Counted from the first letter of the stretch, positions 18,663 to 27,332 are shown. The stretch is DNA of 64,000 bases from Marinobacter caseinilyticus (GCF_011074955.1 NZ_WUQJ01000028.1:1-64000), one strand, 5' to 3'. Program-made: numbers and translations. The notes: generated by a model not told the origin, from the sequence alone.

Positions 18663-18693
18663 ATTGTATTACAGGAGCCACTGGATTTCAGTG
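18663..18693 (-). promoter_or_regulatory. Candidate phasin promoter with inverted repeat
   Basis: Minus strand: CTGAAA (-35), 17-base spacer, TACAAT (-10), about 60 bases before the phasin ATG. The -35 is embedded in the inverted repeat CACTG-N5-CAGTG (18679-18693), a possible operator for the adjacent PhaD-like regulator. Positions are by eye. Confidence 0.45.
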
Positions 18694-18816
18694 CTTTGCG
18701 CGCTGTTGCTTGGAGGAGACCAGTACCAGGTTTGCCCACCGCTATAAACACGACGCCAATATGAAAAAAAGTGATGAAAGTGAAGGATCAAAAACTTGAA
18801 GTGTTTAAAATATAGT

Positions 18817-18921
18817 CAATACTTGAAATACCGGTGTCCCTGCTGACGCCGGTTTGTCTGGAAGTCTTTCATGGATACTACTCGCACGCCTCTGCCCGGC
18901 CATCAGTGCCGGGCTTTTTTT
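18817..18921 (+). ncRNA. Candidate intergenic small RNA
   Basis: The 439-base space 18602-19040 has no gene. Its middle holds an 8-bp hairpin with one G-U pair (CCGGTGTC / GACGCCGG, 18831-18852), a linker with two GGA triplets, and a strong plus-strand terminator at 18894-18921. No plus-strand gene lies upstream that this terminator could serve: the phasin gene runs the other way. The 5' end is uncertain; a weak TATAGT at 18811-18816 could be a -10. No known sRNA family was recognised. Confidence 0.45.
18894..18921 (+). terminator. Rho-independent terminator (orphan)
   Basis: GCCCGGC, 7-base loop CATCAGT, GCCGGGC, then seven T on the plus strand. It belongs to no annotated gene and marks the end of the candidate small RNA. 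Confidence 0.85.
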
Positions 18922-18980
18922 GCCCGCAACTCCGATACCACAGTCCTTGGCCAACGGGCTCATATTAGCCACTGTGCCTC

Positions 18981-19024
18981 TTGCCTCTTGCCGTGCCCCC
19001 TATTAATATACGTTATACTTAAAT
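18981..19024 (+). promoter_or_regulatory. Candidate promoter and operator of the sulfur operon
   Basis: TTGCCT (18981-18986), 17-base spacer and TAATAT (19004-19009) form a plausible promoter. The AT-rich stretch 19003-19024 is an imperfect inverted repeat (TTAATATA ... TATACTTAA) overlapping it, consistent with autoregulation by the SqrR/BigR-like protein encoded next. Inference from position and base composition. Confidence 0.45.
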
Positions 19025-19040
19025 AACAATTGTTGACGCG

Positions 19041-19364
19041 ATGACCCCTAACGAGATCGATTACTTACAAATGCAGGCCTCCGCCGAACGTGCCAGCCAG
19101 TTCCTGAAATCGCTGTCACATCAGGGCCGGCTGCTGCTGTTGTGCCAATTAAGCCAGGGTGAACTCGGCGTCAGTGAGCTGGAAAAATTAACGGACATAC
19201 AGCAACCGTCACTGTCACAACACCTGGGGGTGCTTCGTCGCGATGGTTTGATCGCGCCAAGAAAAGTCGGCAAGAGTGTGTTTTACCGGATTTCCGACCC
19301 CAATGTATTAACCATGCTGCAACAGCTTTATGTCATGTTCTGTAACTCCGGAGAAAACCAATGA
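19041..19364 (+). CDS. ArsR-family persulfide-responsive regulator (SqrR/BigR-like)
   Basis: A 107-residue winged-helix repressor. It has just two cysteines, C35 (LLLLCQLS) in helix 2 and C101 (YVMFCN) in the C-terminal helix, the spacing of the reactive-sulfur-sensing pair of SqrR and BigR; the arsenic-type CxC site is absent. The recognition helix lies in QQPSLSQHLGVLRRDGLI. The ribosome site is weak. It overlaps the next gene by four bases and heads a six-gene sulfur operon, so it probably represses the operon until persulfide links the cysteines. Confidence 0.88.
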   Translation: MTPNEIDYLQMQASAERASQFLKSLSHQGRLLLLCQLSQGELGVSELEKLTDIQQPSLSQHLGVLRRDGLIAPRKVGKSVFYRISDPNVLTMLQQLYVMFCNSGENQ

Positions 19365-19801
19365 TTTCCATCGACTGGTCTGCGTTTACCCCCTGGGCCT
19401 CGCTTATTGGCGGAGTTTTGATCGGATTGTCAGCCGCTGCCTTTATCCTGCTAAGCGGTCGGATTGCAGGTATCAGTGGCATTCTTGGCGGGCTCTTTAA
19501 CCCTCATAAATCGGACGTGGTCTGGCGGCTGATGTTTCTAGCCGGCTTAATCGGTGCGCCTGTGGTCTGGCTGGCGTTCAATACCCTACCTGCGATTGAG
19601 ATCGAAGCCGGGGCGCCGGTGATTATCATTGCGGGTCTGCTGGTCGGTATCGGTACTCGCTATGGCTCCGGTTGCACCAGTGGTCATGGTGTGTGTGGCT
19701 TATCACGGTTATCGCCACGCTCTCTGGTCGCTACAGTGAGTTTTATGTTGGCAGGATTTCTGACAGTTTTCCTGGTGCGGCATCTGCTGGGAGGGAATTA
19801 A
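19361..19801 (+). CDS. YeeE/YedE-family sulfur transporter, subunit A
   Basis: Inner-membrane half-transporter of 146 residues with about four transmembrane helices. It carries the family motif GSGCTSGHGVCGLSRLSPRS, whose cysteines are thought to pass thiosulfate or another sulfur species in TsuA-like channels. Paired half-length YeeE/YedE genes (PmpAB type) next to a BigR/SqrR regulator are a recurrent arrangement. Direction of transport is not established. Confidence 0.88.
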   Translation: MISIDWSAFTPWASLIGGVLIGLSAAAFILLSGRIAGISGILGGLFNPHKSDVVWRLMFLAGLIGAPVVWLAFNTLPAIEIEAGAPVIIIAGLLVGIGTRYGSGCTSGHGVCGLSRLSPRSLVATVSFMLAGFLTVFLVRHLLGGN

Positions 19802-19803
19802 TC

Positions 19804-20229
19804 ATGAAAAATGCCATTACAGCGTTGCTGGTCGGATTGGTTTTTGGTGTCGGTTTATTGCTGTCTGGCATGGCGAACCCTGCCAAAGTACTTGGTTTCC
19901 TGGATATTGCGGGGCCATGGGACCCCTCACTGGCACTGGTTATGATCGGTGCCATTGCTGTCGGCATGGTGGCCTTTTCCATGGCGGCAAAACGCACTAA
20001 ATCGTTGTTGGGCAACGACATCAAGCTGCCGGCCAGTCGCTCGATTGATAAACGTCTTATCGTTGGCAGCCTGTTATTCGGCGTTGGCTGGGGGCTGGCG
20101 GGGTTTTGCCCCGGCCCGAGCCTGGTGGCGCTGGGCGCGGGCGAATCCAAGGCCTTCATATTTTTTATCGCCATGGTCGCGGGTATGGCACTGTTTGAGT
20201 TCATCGAACGATCCCGAATCCGGGGCTGA
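19804..20229 (+). CDS. YeeE/YedE-family sulfur transporter, subunit B (DUF6691-type)
   Basis: A 141-residue membrane protein with about four helices and the second-half motif GLAGFCPGPSLVALGAG. It starts at ATG 19804, 2 bases after the subunit A stop, with GGGAGG upstream. It is expected to dimerise with subunit A to form a complete channel equivalent to one full-length YeeE/TsuA. Confidence 0.88.
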   Translation: MKNAITALLVGLVFGVGLLLSGMANPAKVLGFLDIAGPWDPSLALVMIGAIAVGMVAFSMAAKRTKSLLGNDIKLPASRSIDKRLIVGSLLFGVGWGLAGFCPGPSLVALGAGESKAFIFFIAMVAGMALFEFIERSRIRG

Positions 20230-20239
20230 GGAGGAAAAA

Positions 20240-21109
20240 ATGTCCATAGACCCCATCGTCATTGCTTTTTTTGATAAAGACACCAATACCTACAGCTACG
20301 TGGTCAGAGACCCGGAGTCCAAGTCTTGCGCCGTGATCGATTCGGTGCTCAATTATGATGCGGCATCCGGCAAAACCGGCACCGAACTGGCTGACACCCT
20401 CATCGACTATATCCGCCAGGAAGCACTGACGGTTGAATGGATATTGGAAACCCATGTCCATGCGGATCATTTATCGGCAGCACCGTATCTCCATTCCCGG
20501 CTTGGCGGTAAAACAGGCATAGGCGCTAATATTCGTATCGTTCAGGAAACGTTCGGGAAGGTGTTTAATGTAGGCTCGGAGTTTGCCCGGGATGGACGCC
20601 AGTTTGACCGGCTGTTCACGGATGGCAGTATGTTGAATATTGGCCACTTGATTTGTCGCGTCATGCATACGCCCGGCCATACACCGGCCTGTCTGACGTA
20701 CCTTATTGGTGATGCGGCGTTTGTCGGTGATACTCTGTTCATGCCGGATTACGGCACCGCCCGCTGCGACTTTCCAGGGGGCGATGCCCGGGCGCTGTAC
20801 CGTTCGATCCAGAAGCTGATGGCCTTGCCGCCCACCACCCGAGTGTTCCTTTGCCATGATTATGGGACACCGGACCGTGAGCATTTTCAGTACGAGACCA
20901 CCATCGCAGATCAACGCCAGTTCAATGTGCACATACACCAGGGCGTAAGCGAAGAAGAGTTTGTCAGAATGCGGACTGAGCGCGACGCCACACTGAAAAT
21001 GCCGAACCTCCTCTTGCCCTCTGTGCAGGTCAATATGCGTGCCGGCCATTTGCCACCCCCTGAGGACAACGGCCAACGCTACCTGAAAATACCCCTGAAT
21101 TTATTTTAG
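20240..21109 (+). CDS. Persulfide dioxygenase-like MBL-fold protein (ETHE1/Blh type)
   Basis: Metallo-beta-lactamase-fold enzyme of 289 residues predicted to oxidise glutathione persulfide to sulfite. It has the metal motif THVHADH, a second-ligand segment MHTPGHTPACL, and DTLFMPDYGTARCDF, typical of the ETHE1/Blh class. AGGAGG precedes the ATG at 20240; a longer overlapping frame from 19949 is not used. In some relatives the DUF442 phosphatase/rhodanese-like module is fused to this domain (Blh); here it is the separate next gene. Confidence 0.9.
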   Translation: MSIDPIVIAFFDKDTNTYSYVVRDPESKSCAVIDSVLNYDAASGKTGTELADTLIDYIRQEALTVEWILETHVHADHLSAAPYLHSRLGGKTGIGANIRIVQETFGKVFNVGSEFARDGRQFDRLFTDGSMLNIGHLICRVMHTPGHTPACLTYLIGDAAFVGDTLFMPDYGTARCDFPGGDARALYRSIQKLMALPPTTRVFLCHDYGTPDREHFQYETTIADQRQFNVHIHQGVSEEEFVRMRTERDATLKMPNLLLPSVQVNMRAGHLPPPEDNGQRYLKIPLNLF

Positions 21110-21137
21110 AACCAAGAACGCCTGGAGACGTACGACA

Positions 21138-21569
21138 ATGAACATTAAGAAGCTCGACGACAACCTTTCAGTATCGGCGCAAATCACGGTCGACGACGTA
21201 GGCACAGCCGCGAGTCTTGGCTTCAAAACCTTGGTCGCCAATCGGCCGGACAGAGAAGAAATGGGTCAGCCAGCCATGGCCGATATAGAGGCGGCAGCCA
21301 AAGAGCACGGTCTGAGCTGGGTGTATTTACCGGTGCAGTCCGGCAACATTCTCGACAGCGATGTGGACGACTTCGTCCCCATGCTCGAGAACGCCGACAA
21401 GCCGATACTGGCATTTTGTCGGTCCGGGTTGCGCTGCACCGTACTCTGGGCCCTGAGTAACGCCCGGTTTATTCCCGCCGATCCGCTGATCAACCGAGCC
21501 CGGGAGGCCGGCTACGACCTCGCCCCGCTACGACCCAGGCTGGCTGAACAAGCCGCAAAAGCGAAATAG
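21138..21569 (+). CDS. DUF442/TIGR01244 phosphatase-fold sulfur transferase
   Basis: A 143-residue dual-specificity-phosphatase-fold protein with the active loop CRSGLRC (about residues 95-101). In reactive-sulfur operons this family is thought to move sulfane sulfur, like a rhodanese. It lies between the dioxygenase and the SulP transporter, 28 bases after the former and 3 bases before the latter. Confidence 0.85.
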   Translation: MNIKKLDDNLSVSAQITVDDVGTAASLGFKTLVANRPDREEMGQPAMADIEAAAKEHGLSWVYLPVQSGNILDSDVDDFVPMLENADKPILAFCRSGLRCTVLWALSNARFIPADPLINRAREAGYDLAPLRPRLAEQAAKAK

Positions 21570-21572
21570 TTC

Positions 21573-23354
21573 ATGGCCCGGCGCCTTCGTGGCTATTTCC
21601 CGCTAATCGGCTGGTTAGGCCGCTATAATCGGCGCCTGTTTGCAAGCGACGCCGTCGCTGCGATTATTGTTACTGCAATGGTAATCCCGCAGTCGCTTGC
21701 ATTCGCGCTGCTGGCTGGACTGCCGCCACAAGCCGGGCTTTATGCCAGCATTTTGCCGGCCATTGCTTACACTCTGTTTGGTACCGGCAATACTCTTGCG
21801 ATCGGTCCTGTTGCCCTCATTTCACTGATGAGTGCAGCCGCTGTGGGCGAAGTAGCCCAAGCGGGATCGGCCGGCTACATCAGCGCCTCCATTACCCTGG
21901 CATTGCTTTCCGGCGTTATTCTGTTCGCCATGGGGTTGTTGCGGCTTGGTTTTCTGTCTAATTTCATCAGTCATCCAGTCATCTCCGGGTTCATCACCGC
22001 GTCTGGCCTATTAATCGCAACAAGTCAGCTTCAGCATGTATTGGGCGTCAGGATCTCGGGCGACAACCTGATGGCACTGGGGCTCGGTTTATGGCGAACC
22101 ATCACGGAAACCCACGGTCCGACTCTGATGATTGGCCTGCCAGCCCTGGTTTTTCTATACGGCGTTCGCCACTACCTGGCAGCGGGGCTGTCTCGCCTCA
22201 GTTTCGATGGTCGGGTAACAGGCATTGTCGTCAGGGCGGGGCCCTTGATCGCCGTTGTGATCGCAACGGCCATTGTCGCAACGCTGTCACTCGATCAACA
22301 CGGTGTGTCTATTGTAGGCAACGTGCCAAGGGGATTGCCCGCTTTTGGCGTGCCCGGCGGCTCTCTGGCGCTGATCGAGCAGTTGCTGTTACCTGCCCTG
22401 CTGATCAGTATCGTTACGTTTGTGGAATCGGTTTCCCTGGCCCACAAATTGGCGGCGCGGCGCAATGAGCGCATTCGCCCGGACCAGGAATTATTAGGGC
22501 TGGGCGCCGCCAATATTGCCTCTGCCCTGTCCGGAGGCTTTGCCGTTGCCGGGGGGTTTTCGCGCTCAATCATCAACTATGACGCCGATGCAAAAACGCC
22601 CGCGGCCGGTGCCATGACCGGCGTTTTCATTGGCGTCATCACGTTATTCTTCTCCTCGGTTTTCTATTACCTTCCCAACGCCGTGTTGGCGGCCACCATC
22701 ATTATTGCGGTGCTAACGCTGGTGGACCTACGAGCGATCAGGGAGACATGGGAATACTCCCGCCACGATGGGGCTGCGTTGGTTGCCACCCTGATCATCA
22801 CGCTGTTTCTGGGCGTCACGACCGGCATACTGACCGGCGTCACATTGTCGCTGATGCTGTACCTTTGGCGCACCAGCCGGCCCCACAGTGCACTGGTCGG
22901 CCGAATCGCCGGCACTGAACACTTCCGGAACATCCAGCGCTATGAAACCGAGACCAGCCCGTATGTCATGATCCTGCGGGTGGATGAAAGCCTCTATTTT
23001 GCGAATGCGCGGTATTTGGAAGACCGGGTTTACACGCTGATAGTTGAACAGCCACAGTTGCGGGATTTCGTATTAATGTGTCCGGCCGTCAATTATATTG
23101 ACGCCTCCGCGCTCGAAACCCTGGAGGCAATTAACGGTCGTCTTCGTGACTCCGGCGTGCGCCTGCACCTTTCTGAGGTCAAGGGCCCGGTCATGGACAA
23201 ACTGGAAAAAAGCAGGTTTCTCAATGCCCTGAGCGGAGAGGTTTTTATGAGCACCTACCATGCGTGGTGCAAACTGAAGGACCGGTCCAGGCCCCCCCAG
23301 CCAGACGACAAACAACAGATGCAAACGTCTTCGACACCCGGACAAAATGTTTAA
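21573..23354 (+). CDS. SulP-family anion transporter with STAS domain
   Basis: A 593-residue inner-membrane transporter: a SulP core of about 10-14 helices over residues 15-420, and a cytoplasmic STAS domain from about 450 (CPAVNYIDASALETLEAI). The substrate could be sulfate, sulfite or bicarbonate. Because it follows persulfide oxidation genes, sulfite or sulfate export or exchange is a reasonable guess (inference). It is the last gene of the operon. Confidence 0.9.
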   Translation: MARRLRGYFPLIGWLGRYNRRLFASDAVAAIIVTAMVIPQSLAFALLAGLPPQAGLYASILPAIAYTLFGTGNTLAIGPVALISLMSAAAVGEVAQAGSAGYISASITLALLSGVILFAMGLLRLGFLSNFISHPVISGFITASGLLIATSQLQHVLGVRISGDNLMALGLGLWRTITETHGPTLMIGLPALVFLYGVRHYLAAGLSRLSFDGRVTGIVVRAGPLIAVVIATAIVATLSLDQHGVSIVGNVPRGLPAFGVPGGSLALIEQLLLPALLISIVTFVESVSLAHKLAARRNERIRPDQELLGLGAANIASALSGGFAVAGGFSRSIINYDADAKTPAAGAMTGVFIGVITLFFSSVFYYLPNAVLAATIIIAVLTLVDLRAIRETWEYSRHDGAALVATLIITLFLGVTTGILTGVTLSLMLYLWRTSRPHSALVGRIAGTEHFRNIQRYETETSPYVMILRVDESLYFANARYLEDRVYTLIVEQPQLRDFVLMCPAVNYIDASALETLEAINGRLRDSGVRLHLSEVKGPVMDKLEKSRFLNALSGEVFMSTYHAWCKLKDRSRPPQPDDKQQMQTSSTPGQNV

Positions 23355-23442
23355 TCCCACCGAGGTTCACGCTCGTATACAAGGCCGGTAACGGTGGCAA
23401 AGCCATTTTCCATACACTTTTCAAGTTAGGCGACAGCTGTTT

Positions 23443-24534
23443 ATGCGCTACAAAGGTGAAGACAAATTCCGTCACGATCAGCCCGAAAAACTCGGCATTC
23501 TGGTCACCAACCTCGGAACGCCAGACGCGCCGACCCCGTCGGCGCTCCGGCGCTACCTCGGCGAGTTCCTGGCGGACCCGAGGGTGGTGGAAGTTCCCCG
23601 GCTGATCTGGTGGCTGATTCTTCATGGCGTGATCTTGCGGATTCGCCCCTCCCGCTCAGCAGCCGCCTACAGCAAGGTGTGGGAGTCCAGTGGCTCGCCG
23701 CTGCTGACCCATACCGCAAATCAGTGCGAAGCGATTCGTAAACAGCTGCAAAGCAAATACGGCAACAATGTCGTAGTGGCGTTTGCCATGCGATACGGCA
23801 ACCCTTCCGTGACCAGTGTGTTGAATGAACTGCAAAGCCAGGGGGTTCGCCGGTTATTGGTATTGCCACTCTATCCCCAGTATTCCGGCTCCACATCCGC
23901 ATCAACGTTTGATGCGATCGCGCAGGACTTCGCCACCCGGCGCTGGCTGCCCGACTTCCGGTTTATCAGCCACTACCCGGATTTCCCCCCCTACATTGAA
24001 GCGATGGCCCGCCACATTGAAGACTATTGGCGCGAACATGGCCGTCAGGACAAACTGATTCTGTCCTTTCATGGCGTGCCCAAAAAATACCTCTTGCGCG
24101 GCGATCCTTATCACTGCGAATGCCACAAAACGTCAAGACTGCTGGCCGAACGGCTTGGCCTAAGCGCTGACCAGTACCAAACCACCTTCCAGTCACGATT
24201 TGGTCGAGAAGAATGGCTCAAGCCATACACCGATGAAACGCTGAAATCTTTGCCGGCCAGCGGCGTTACATCAATAGACGTGTTCTGCCCAGGGTTTTCG
24301 TCGGATTGCCTCGAAACCATTGAAGAAATCGATGAGGAAAATCGTGGTTATTTCATGGCGGCCGGCGGCAAAGCGTTTAATTACATACCGGCCATGAATG
24401 CCACGCCGGGTCATATTGACGCTCTGGTTGCCCTGATCGAACAGAATCTTCAGGGTTGGGCAGTGCCAACCAATGACCCGGAGGTACTGCGTAAGCGCGC
24501 GGCGCAAGCCCGTCAAATCGGAGCCCAGGCCTGA
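23443..24534 (+). CDS. hemH: Ferrochelatase
   Basis: Inserts Fe2+ into protoporphyrin IX, the last step of heme synthesis. The catalytic His lies in LSFHGVPKKY and the conserved Glu in FSSDCLETIEEI. The GYRYG-like and PLYPQYSGS segments are typical. Length 363 fits the family. No other heme gene is in the window. The ribosome site is weak. Confidence 0.93.
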   Translation: MRYKGEDKFRHDQPEKLGILVTNLGTPDAPTPSALRRYLGEFLADPRVVEVPRLIWWLILHGVILRIRPSRSAAAYSKVWESSGSPLLTHTANQCEAIRKQLQSKYGNNVVVAFAMRYGNPSVTSVLNELQSQGVRRLLVLPLYPQYSGSTSASTFDAIAQDFATRRWLPDFRFISHYPDFPPYIEAMARHIEDYWREHGRQDKLILSFHGVPKKYLLRGDPYHCECHKTSRLLAERLGLSADQYQTTFQSRFGREEWLKPYTDETLKSLPASGVTSIDVFCPGFSSDCLETIEEIDEENRGYFMAAGGKAFNYIPAMNATPGHIDALVALIEQNLQGWAVPTNDPEVLRKRAAQARQIGAQA

Positions 24535-24616
24535 CAGCAAGCATTGACTGTATTCCCGCGCTGCAATTGATAGACTGAAAACAGAAGAAACTGCAGCTCA
24601 TGGGGTGGGTCAAGTC

Positions 24617-25348
24617 ATGAAACTGAACTGCGATCTTGGCGAAAGTCATGGAGTCTGGACGATGGGCCAGGACGACAAAGTGATGCCGTTGATTGATATG
24701 GCCAACATTGCCTGCGGCTTTCACGCCTCCGATCCGGACATTATGGTGCGAACCGTCGGGTTGGCCCTGCAGCATGATGTCATGATCGGGGCGCATCCCT
24801 CGTATCATGATATCCAGGGTTTTGGCCGTCGGTCCATTCCTCACTCCGCCACCCAAATCCACGCATTGATCTGGTATCAACTCGGAGCCTTGGCCGCCAT
24901 CTGTCAGGCTCACGGAACACAACTGAGCTACGTTAAACCTCACGGTGCGCTCAACAACGACATGATGCGTCATTCGGAAATTCTCGAAGCGGTTATGGAC
25001 GCCGTTGTCCAGTATCAGCCCGGTCTGCCGCTAATGCTGCCCGTTACCCGTGATTACAAAGCCCACCAGGCCCTGGCTCTCAGCCGGGAACTGCCATTGT
25101 TAATGGAAGCCTTCGCGGACCGAGCCTATGACGACCGAGGGCGGTTGGTACCCAGGTCAGTGGCTGGCGCTGTTCTTAGCGACCCAAAGGCGGTTATAGC
25201 CCAGGCGCTGAATTTTGCTCAACTGGGCGGCGTCAACAGCATAAACGGTGAATGGCTGGAGCTCCCGGCTGACAGCCTCTGTGTGCATGGTGACAATGAA
25301 GCGGCACTGGAGGCTGTTAAAGGTATCCGACAGGCGCTCTCTGCCTAA
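24617..25348 (+). CDS. pxpA: 5-oxoprolinase subunit PxpA (LamB/YcsF family)
   Basis: Subunit A of the ATP-dependent 5-oxoprolinase complex PxpABC, which opens 5-oxoproline to glutamate. Recognised from the start KLNCDLGESHG, IACGFHASDP, GAHPSYHD and YVKPHGALNND. It is 243 residues long. The partner genes pxpB and pxpC, usually adjacent, are absent here, so it works with distant genes or has another role. The ATG at 24617 has a GGGTGGG site about 8 bases upstream. Confidence 0.88.
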   Translation: MKLNCDLGESHGVWTMGQDDKVMPLIDMANIACGFHASDPDIMVRTVGLALQHDVMIGAHPSYHDIQGFGRRSIPHSATQIHALIWYQLGALAAICQAHGTQLSYVKPHGALNNDMMRHSEILEAVMDAVVQYQPGLPLMLPVTRDYKAHQALALSRELPLLMEAFADRAYDDRGRLVPRSVAGAVLSDPKAVIAQALNFAQLGGVNSINGEWLELPADSLCVHGDNEAALEAVKGIRQALSA

Positions 25349-25515
25349 CAGTTTCGCTACCAGCCTGCCTTTAACGGTTTCCTCCTGCATCACCACCCTT
25401 ATTTTACCCCCCATTGTCAGGTGCTTGTGATAACCAGGCGCCAAATACGCGTGGCCATTCGATCTCCGATGATGCCCAGATGTTGAATAACACCTCCTTA
25501 ACCCACCATATACCG

Positions 25516-25543
25516 ATTGCCTATTGCCTATTGCCTATTGCCT
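25516..25543. repeat. Four-copy heptamer tandem repeat
   Basis: ATTGCCT repeated four times without error. It lies in the 362-base gene-free space 25349-25710 upstream of the integrase. Such a repeat would be prone to copy-number change. Confidence 0.9.
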
Positions 25544-25611
25544 CAACAGTAAGAGCCCTTTTATTTGGCGACTGAAACCGTTTCCTGTAATCTTTAAAAT
25601 TACATTTTTGA

Positions 25612-25660
25612 TAGGTAGGTAGTAACGTAGGAAAGTAGGTAGAAAGTAAGGTAGAAAAAA
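25612..25660. repeat. Degenerate GTAGG-type repeats before the integrase
   Basis: Purine-rich region with repeated GTAGGTAG, GTAGGAAA, GTAGGTAGAAA and AAGGTAGAAA units, ending 50 bases before the integrase start. They could be arm-type sites or the debris of a slippage-prone region. No attL/attR copies were found by eye. Confidence 0.6.
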
Positions 25661-25710
25661 CAAATCTAGAATTCTGCCCTGAGGTTCCAACTTTTTCACG
25701 AGACGAAAAC

Positions 25711-26991
25711 ATGCCAAAGAAGGTCCGCGAACTGAACGCCACGGAAGTTAGACGCCTGACCCATTCTGTGAGCAAAGGCGGCAAGCCATACAACGCCCTG
25801 CATCCCGTCGGTGGTATTTCAGGGCTGCTGTTGCAGGTCACCCCTACCGGCGCAAAATCCTGGATACTCCGAACCACCATGGCCGGGAAACGCCGAAACA
25901 TCGGATTGGGTGCTTTTCCCGATGTTACTCTGGCTCAGGCTCGTCGCAAGGCCAGGCAAACACGCCGAAAAATCGACGCCGGTATGGATCCGCTTGAAGA
26001 GCGGAAGGCGGCCAGACGCGCTCATACCGCCAACAGGTTGGGCTCAGTGACCTTTGCTGACGCAATGCGCGGCTATATCAAGAGCAATTCAAAAAAATTC
26101 CTGTCTCCCCGTCAAGCGCAGCAATGGCAAGTCAGCCTCACTACGTATGCAATCCCCCACTTGGGAGCCCTCCCGGTCTCTCAGATTGATCTCCCACACA
26201 TCAAGTTGGGGCTGGACCCAATATGGGAAACGAAAACCGACGCAGCCAACCGTGTCAGGGAAGAAATAGAAAACATACTCGAGTGGTGCGCTACCCAAGG
26301 TGTGCGTTCCGGTACGAGCCACACCGGGTGGCAACGCCAATTGGATGAAATGTACCCGTCGCCTGAAAGCATCGGAATAACGATCCTCCCCTCCGCCATG
26401 CCCGCCAATGACATACCTGGGTTTATGGAGAACCTTCAGAAACGCACCGACACTGCTGCCCGTGCTTTGGAGTTTCTGATATTAACCGCCAGCCGCACCA
26501 TGGAAGTCATTGGTGATAAGCGAAACGGTAAGCCCGGTATTACATGGCAAGAAATCGACTTTGCGCACAAGGTCTGGACTGTTCCTGCGGATCGTATGGA
26601 ATCCGGCAAACCCCACTGTGTACCATTGACTGATGCAGCCGTTGCCCTATTAACCAGTATCGGGCAAGGCCCACCTGGGGCAATGGTGTTTCCTGACCCC
26701 AACGGAGAAATCCCTTCAAGCAACTTTCTGATTGCGCTGCTGGTACGGATGAATCATTCGGTTACGGCGCAGGGCTTCCGATGTACCTTCAAAGAATGGG
26801 CACGCGAATTCACAACCTACGCAGATGAGGTTTCAGAACTGGCCCTGGCGCACGTAACCAGCGATGTTCAGCGCGCCGGGTCTGAACGGATCGACGAATG
26901 CAGGTTGCTCATGATTGACTGGGAACGGCATTGCTATGATGGCAATCCGTCAAAAACCGCCGGGGCCTTTTTGATGGCAGATTCTGTATAG
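25711..26991 (+). CDS. P4-like tyrosine integrase, probably catalytically inactive
   Basis: A 426-residue protein with the full layout of a P4-type island integrase: DUF4102-like arm-binding domain (1-105), core-binding domain (about 112-220) and catalytic domain (about 230-410). R262 (TASRTMEVI), R357 and H381 are kept. The Lys of the usual RMK..H.VPL is E297 (RMESGKPHCVPL), the HGFR His is Q354 (AQGFR), and the nucleophile position in the usual AYRR motif appears to be G390 (RAGSER). The reading frame is intact. It marks a decayed genomic island between pxpA and tRNA-Ser. Confidence 0.88.
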   Translation: MPKKVRELNATEVRRLTHSVSKGGKPYNALHPVGGISGLLLQVTPTGAKSWILRTTMAGKRRNIGLGAFPDVTLAQARRKARQTRRKIDAGMDPLEERKAARRAHTANRLGSVTFADAMRGYIKSNSKKFLSPRQAQQWQVSLTTYAIPHLGALPVSQIDLPHIKLGLDPIWETKTDAANRVREEIENILEWCATQGVRSGTSHTGWQRQLDEMYPSPESIGITILPSAMPANDIPGFMENLQKRTDTAARALEFLILTASRTMEVIGDKRNGKPGITWQEIDFAHKVWTVPADRMESGKPHCVPLTDAAVALLTSIGQGPPGAMVFPDPNGEIPSSNFLIALLVRMNHSVTAQGFRCTFKEWAREFTTYADEVSELALAHVTSDVQRAGSERIDECRLLMIDWERHCYDGNPSKTAGAFLMADSV

Positions 26992-27332
26992 ACAGTACAG
27001 AGTAAAAGGAGCATGCGGATCATGATTGCGGGAACGGCCAACAGGGTCCAGCGTCACCGAGAAAGCGAGTGCGTTTCTGTTGACCGTCTCAACATCCTCA
27101 GTAAATCACCCGACACTGGGCATCCCAGCGTTTGCTATTGATGAGCGTTCCAACGGCCGCTTTCGGTTTGAGCTCTGGATCAGGACACTCAAATTGAGAG
27201 TGACTCCGGTAACCGAGACTATCCTCACCTTATGCATTCCCTCGGTGACCACTCCAATGACTTGCCTGTTGAGCGTTAGCCATCCCTGTCATGTGATTGC
27301 ATTCTCGAGGTCAGTGAGACTGATGCGCTCGA
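26992..27332 (+). other. Gene-poor stretch with one possible 42-codon ORF
   Basis: Between the integrase and the Rap1a-like gene. A short ORF at 27013-27141 follows AAAAGGAG but has no recognisable product. A longer open frame (27026-27454) starts without a good codon and runs antisense into the next gene, so it is probably chance. Likely island debris. Confidence 0.25.

Noticed and set aside
19949-20239. N-terminal extension of the persulfide dioxygenase frame
   Set aside because: It overlaps the YeeE/YedE subunit B gene; AGGAGG before ATG 20240 marks the real start.
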